Assembly: GCA_035277485.1 (NCBI GenBank)
Contig: DATEKK010000140.1
Location: 1-31,966, forward strand
From: JADGGM01 sp035277485
GTDB lineage: Bacteria > Gemmatimonadota > Gemmatimonadetes > Gemmatimonadales > Gemmatimonadaceae
Reading direction: 5' to 3'
Length of the DNA: 31,966 nucleotides
The notes beneath the pieces are model-generated. The model was given only the letters and a program-made list of their open reading frames with translations, was not told where the DNA came from and ran no database searches. Positions 31,953 to 31,966 of this stretch are shown piece by piece; position 1 is the first letter of the stretch; each line of letters begins with the position of its first letter. The position numbers and the translations under genes are program-made.

Positions 31953-31966
31953 ACCCCAAGGCCTAA

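Overview
High-GC bacterial DNA with tightly packed genes, many 1-11 nt start/stop overlaps, and no rRNA, tRNA, CRISPR or prophage genes that I can see. The organism is most likely a soil-type Gemmatimonadota, or a relative such as Acidobacteriota. That is inferred from base composition, an 824-residue ADOP-type permease, an S46 dipeptidyl-peptidase with its signal peptide, and the NtrC/NtrY-linked efflux operon. No phylogenetic marker is present.

Layout. (1) 1-8813: a serine-cycle locus. sga, mcl, mtkA, mtkB, a hydroxypyruvate/glyoxylate reductase and ppc (cut by the left edge) run on the minus strand as one chain. A glycerate 2-kinase runs divergently. Together they cover glyoxylate + serine -> hydroxypyruvate -> glycerate -> 2-phosphoglycerate, then PEP -> oxaloacetate, and malate -> malyl-CoA -> acetyl-CoA + glyoxylate. 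(2) 8842-11414: aguB and aguA (agmatine to putrescine), separated by a ~630-bp element. The element has ~80-bp inverted terminal repeats made of GC-rich palindromes and carries a four-helix-bundle (S23/IVP family) gene on the opposite strand. A related, ORF-less copy follows aguA, and a third palindromic copy lies at ~24984-25122. (3) 11691-13623: phosphoribosyltransferase, alpha/beta-hydrolase and an outer-membrane beta-barrel protein (minus strand). (4) 13653-18420: CrcB, peptidase E, DUF190, an ABC ATPase with a C-terminal regulatory domain, and a fused double permease (minus strand). (5) 18528-22707: S46 peptidase (minus), an NlpC/P60 hydrolase (plus) and a CapA-like protein (minus). (6) 22880-31952: one plus-strand operon with a periplasmic adaptor, ABC ATPase, ADOP permease, second ABC ATPase, sigma54-type response regulator, NtrY-like kinase and a glycerophosphodiester phosphodiesterase. 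A -24/-12 promoter candidate precedes it.

Two things stand out beyond ordinary annotation. The first is the inverted-repeat element carrying the four-helix-bundle gene, inserted between two genes of one pathway, with an ORF-less and a hairpin-only relative nearby. The second is a 7-base word, GTTAGGC/GCCTAAC, found 53 times on both strands, mostly inside genes. It usually imposes the otherwise rare TTA leucine codon (TTA-GGC, Leu-Gly), and this looks like a genome-wide selected DNA signal rather than a codon preference.
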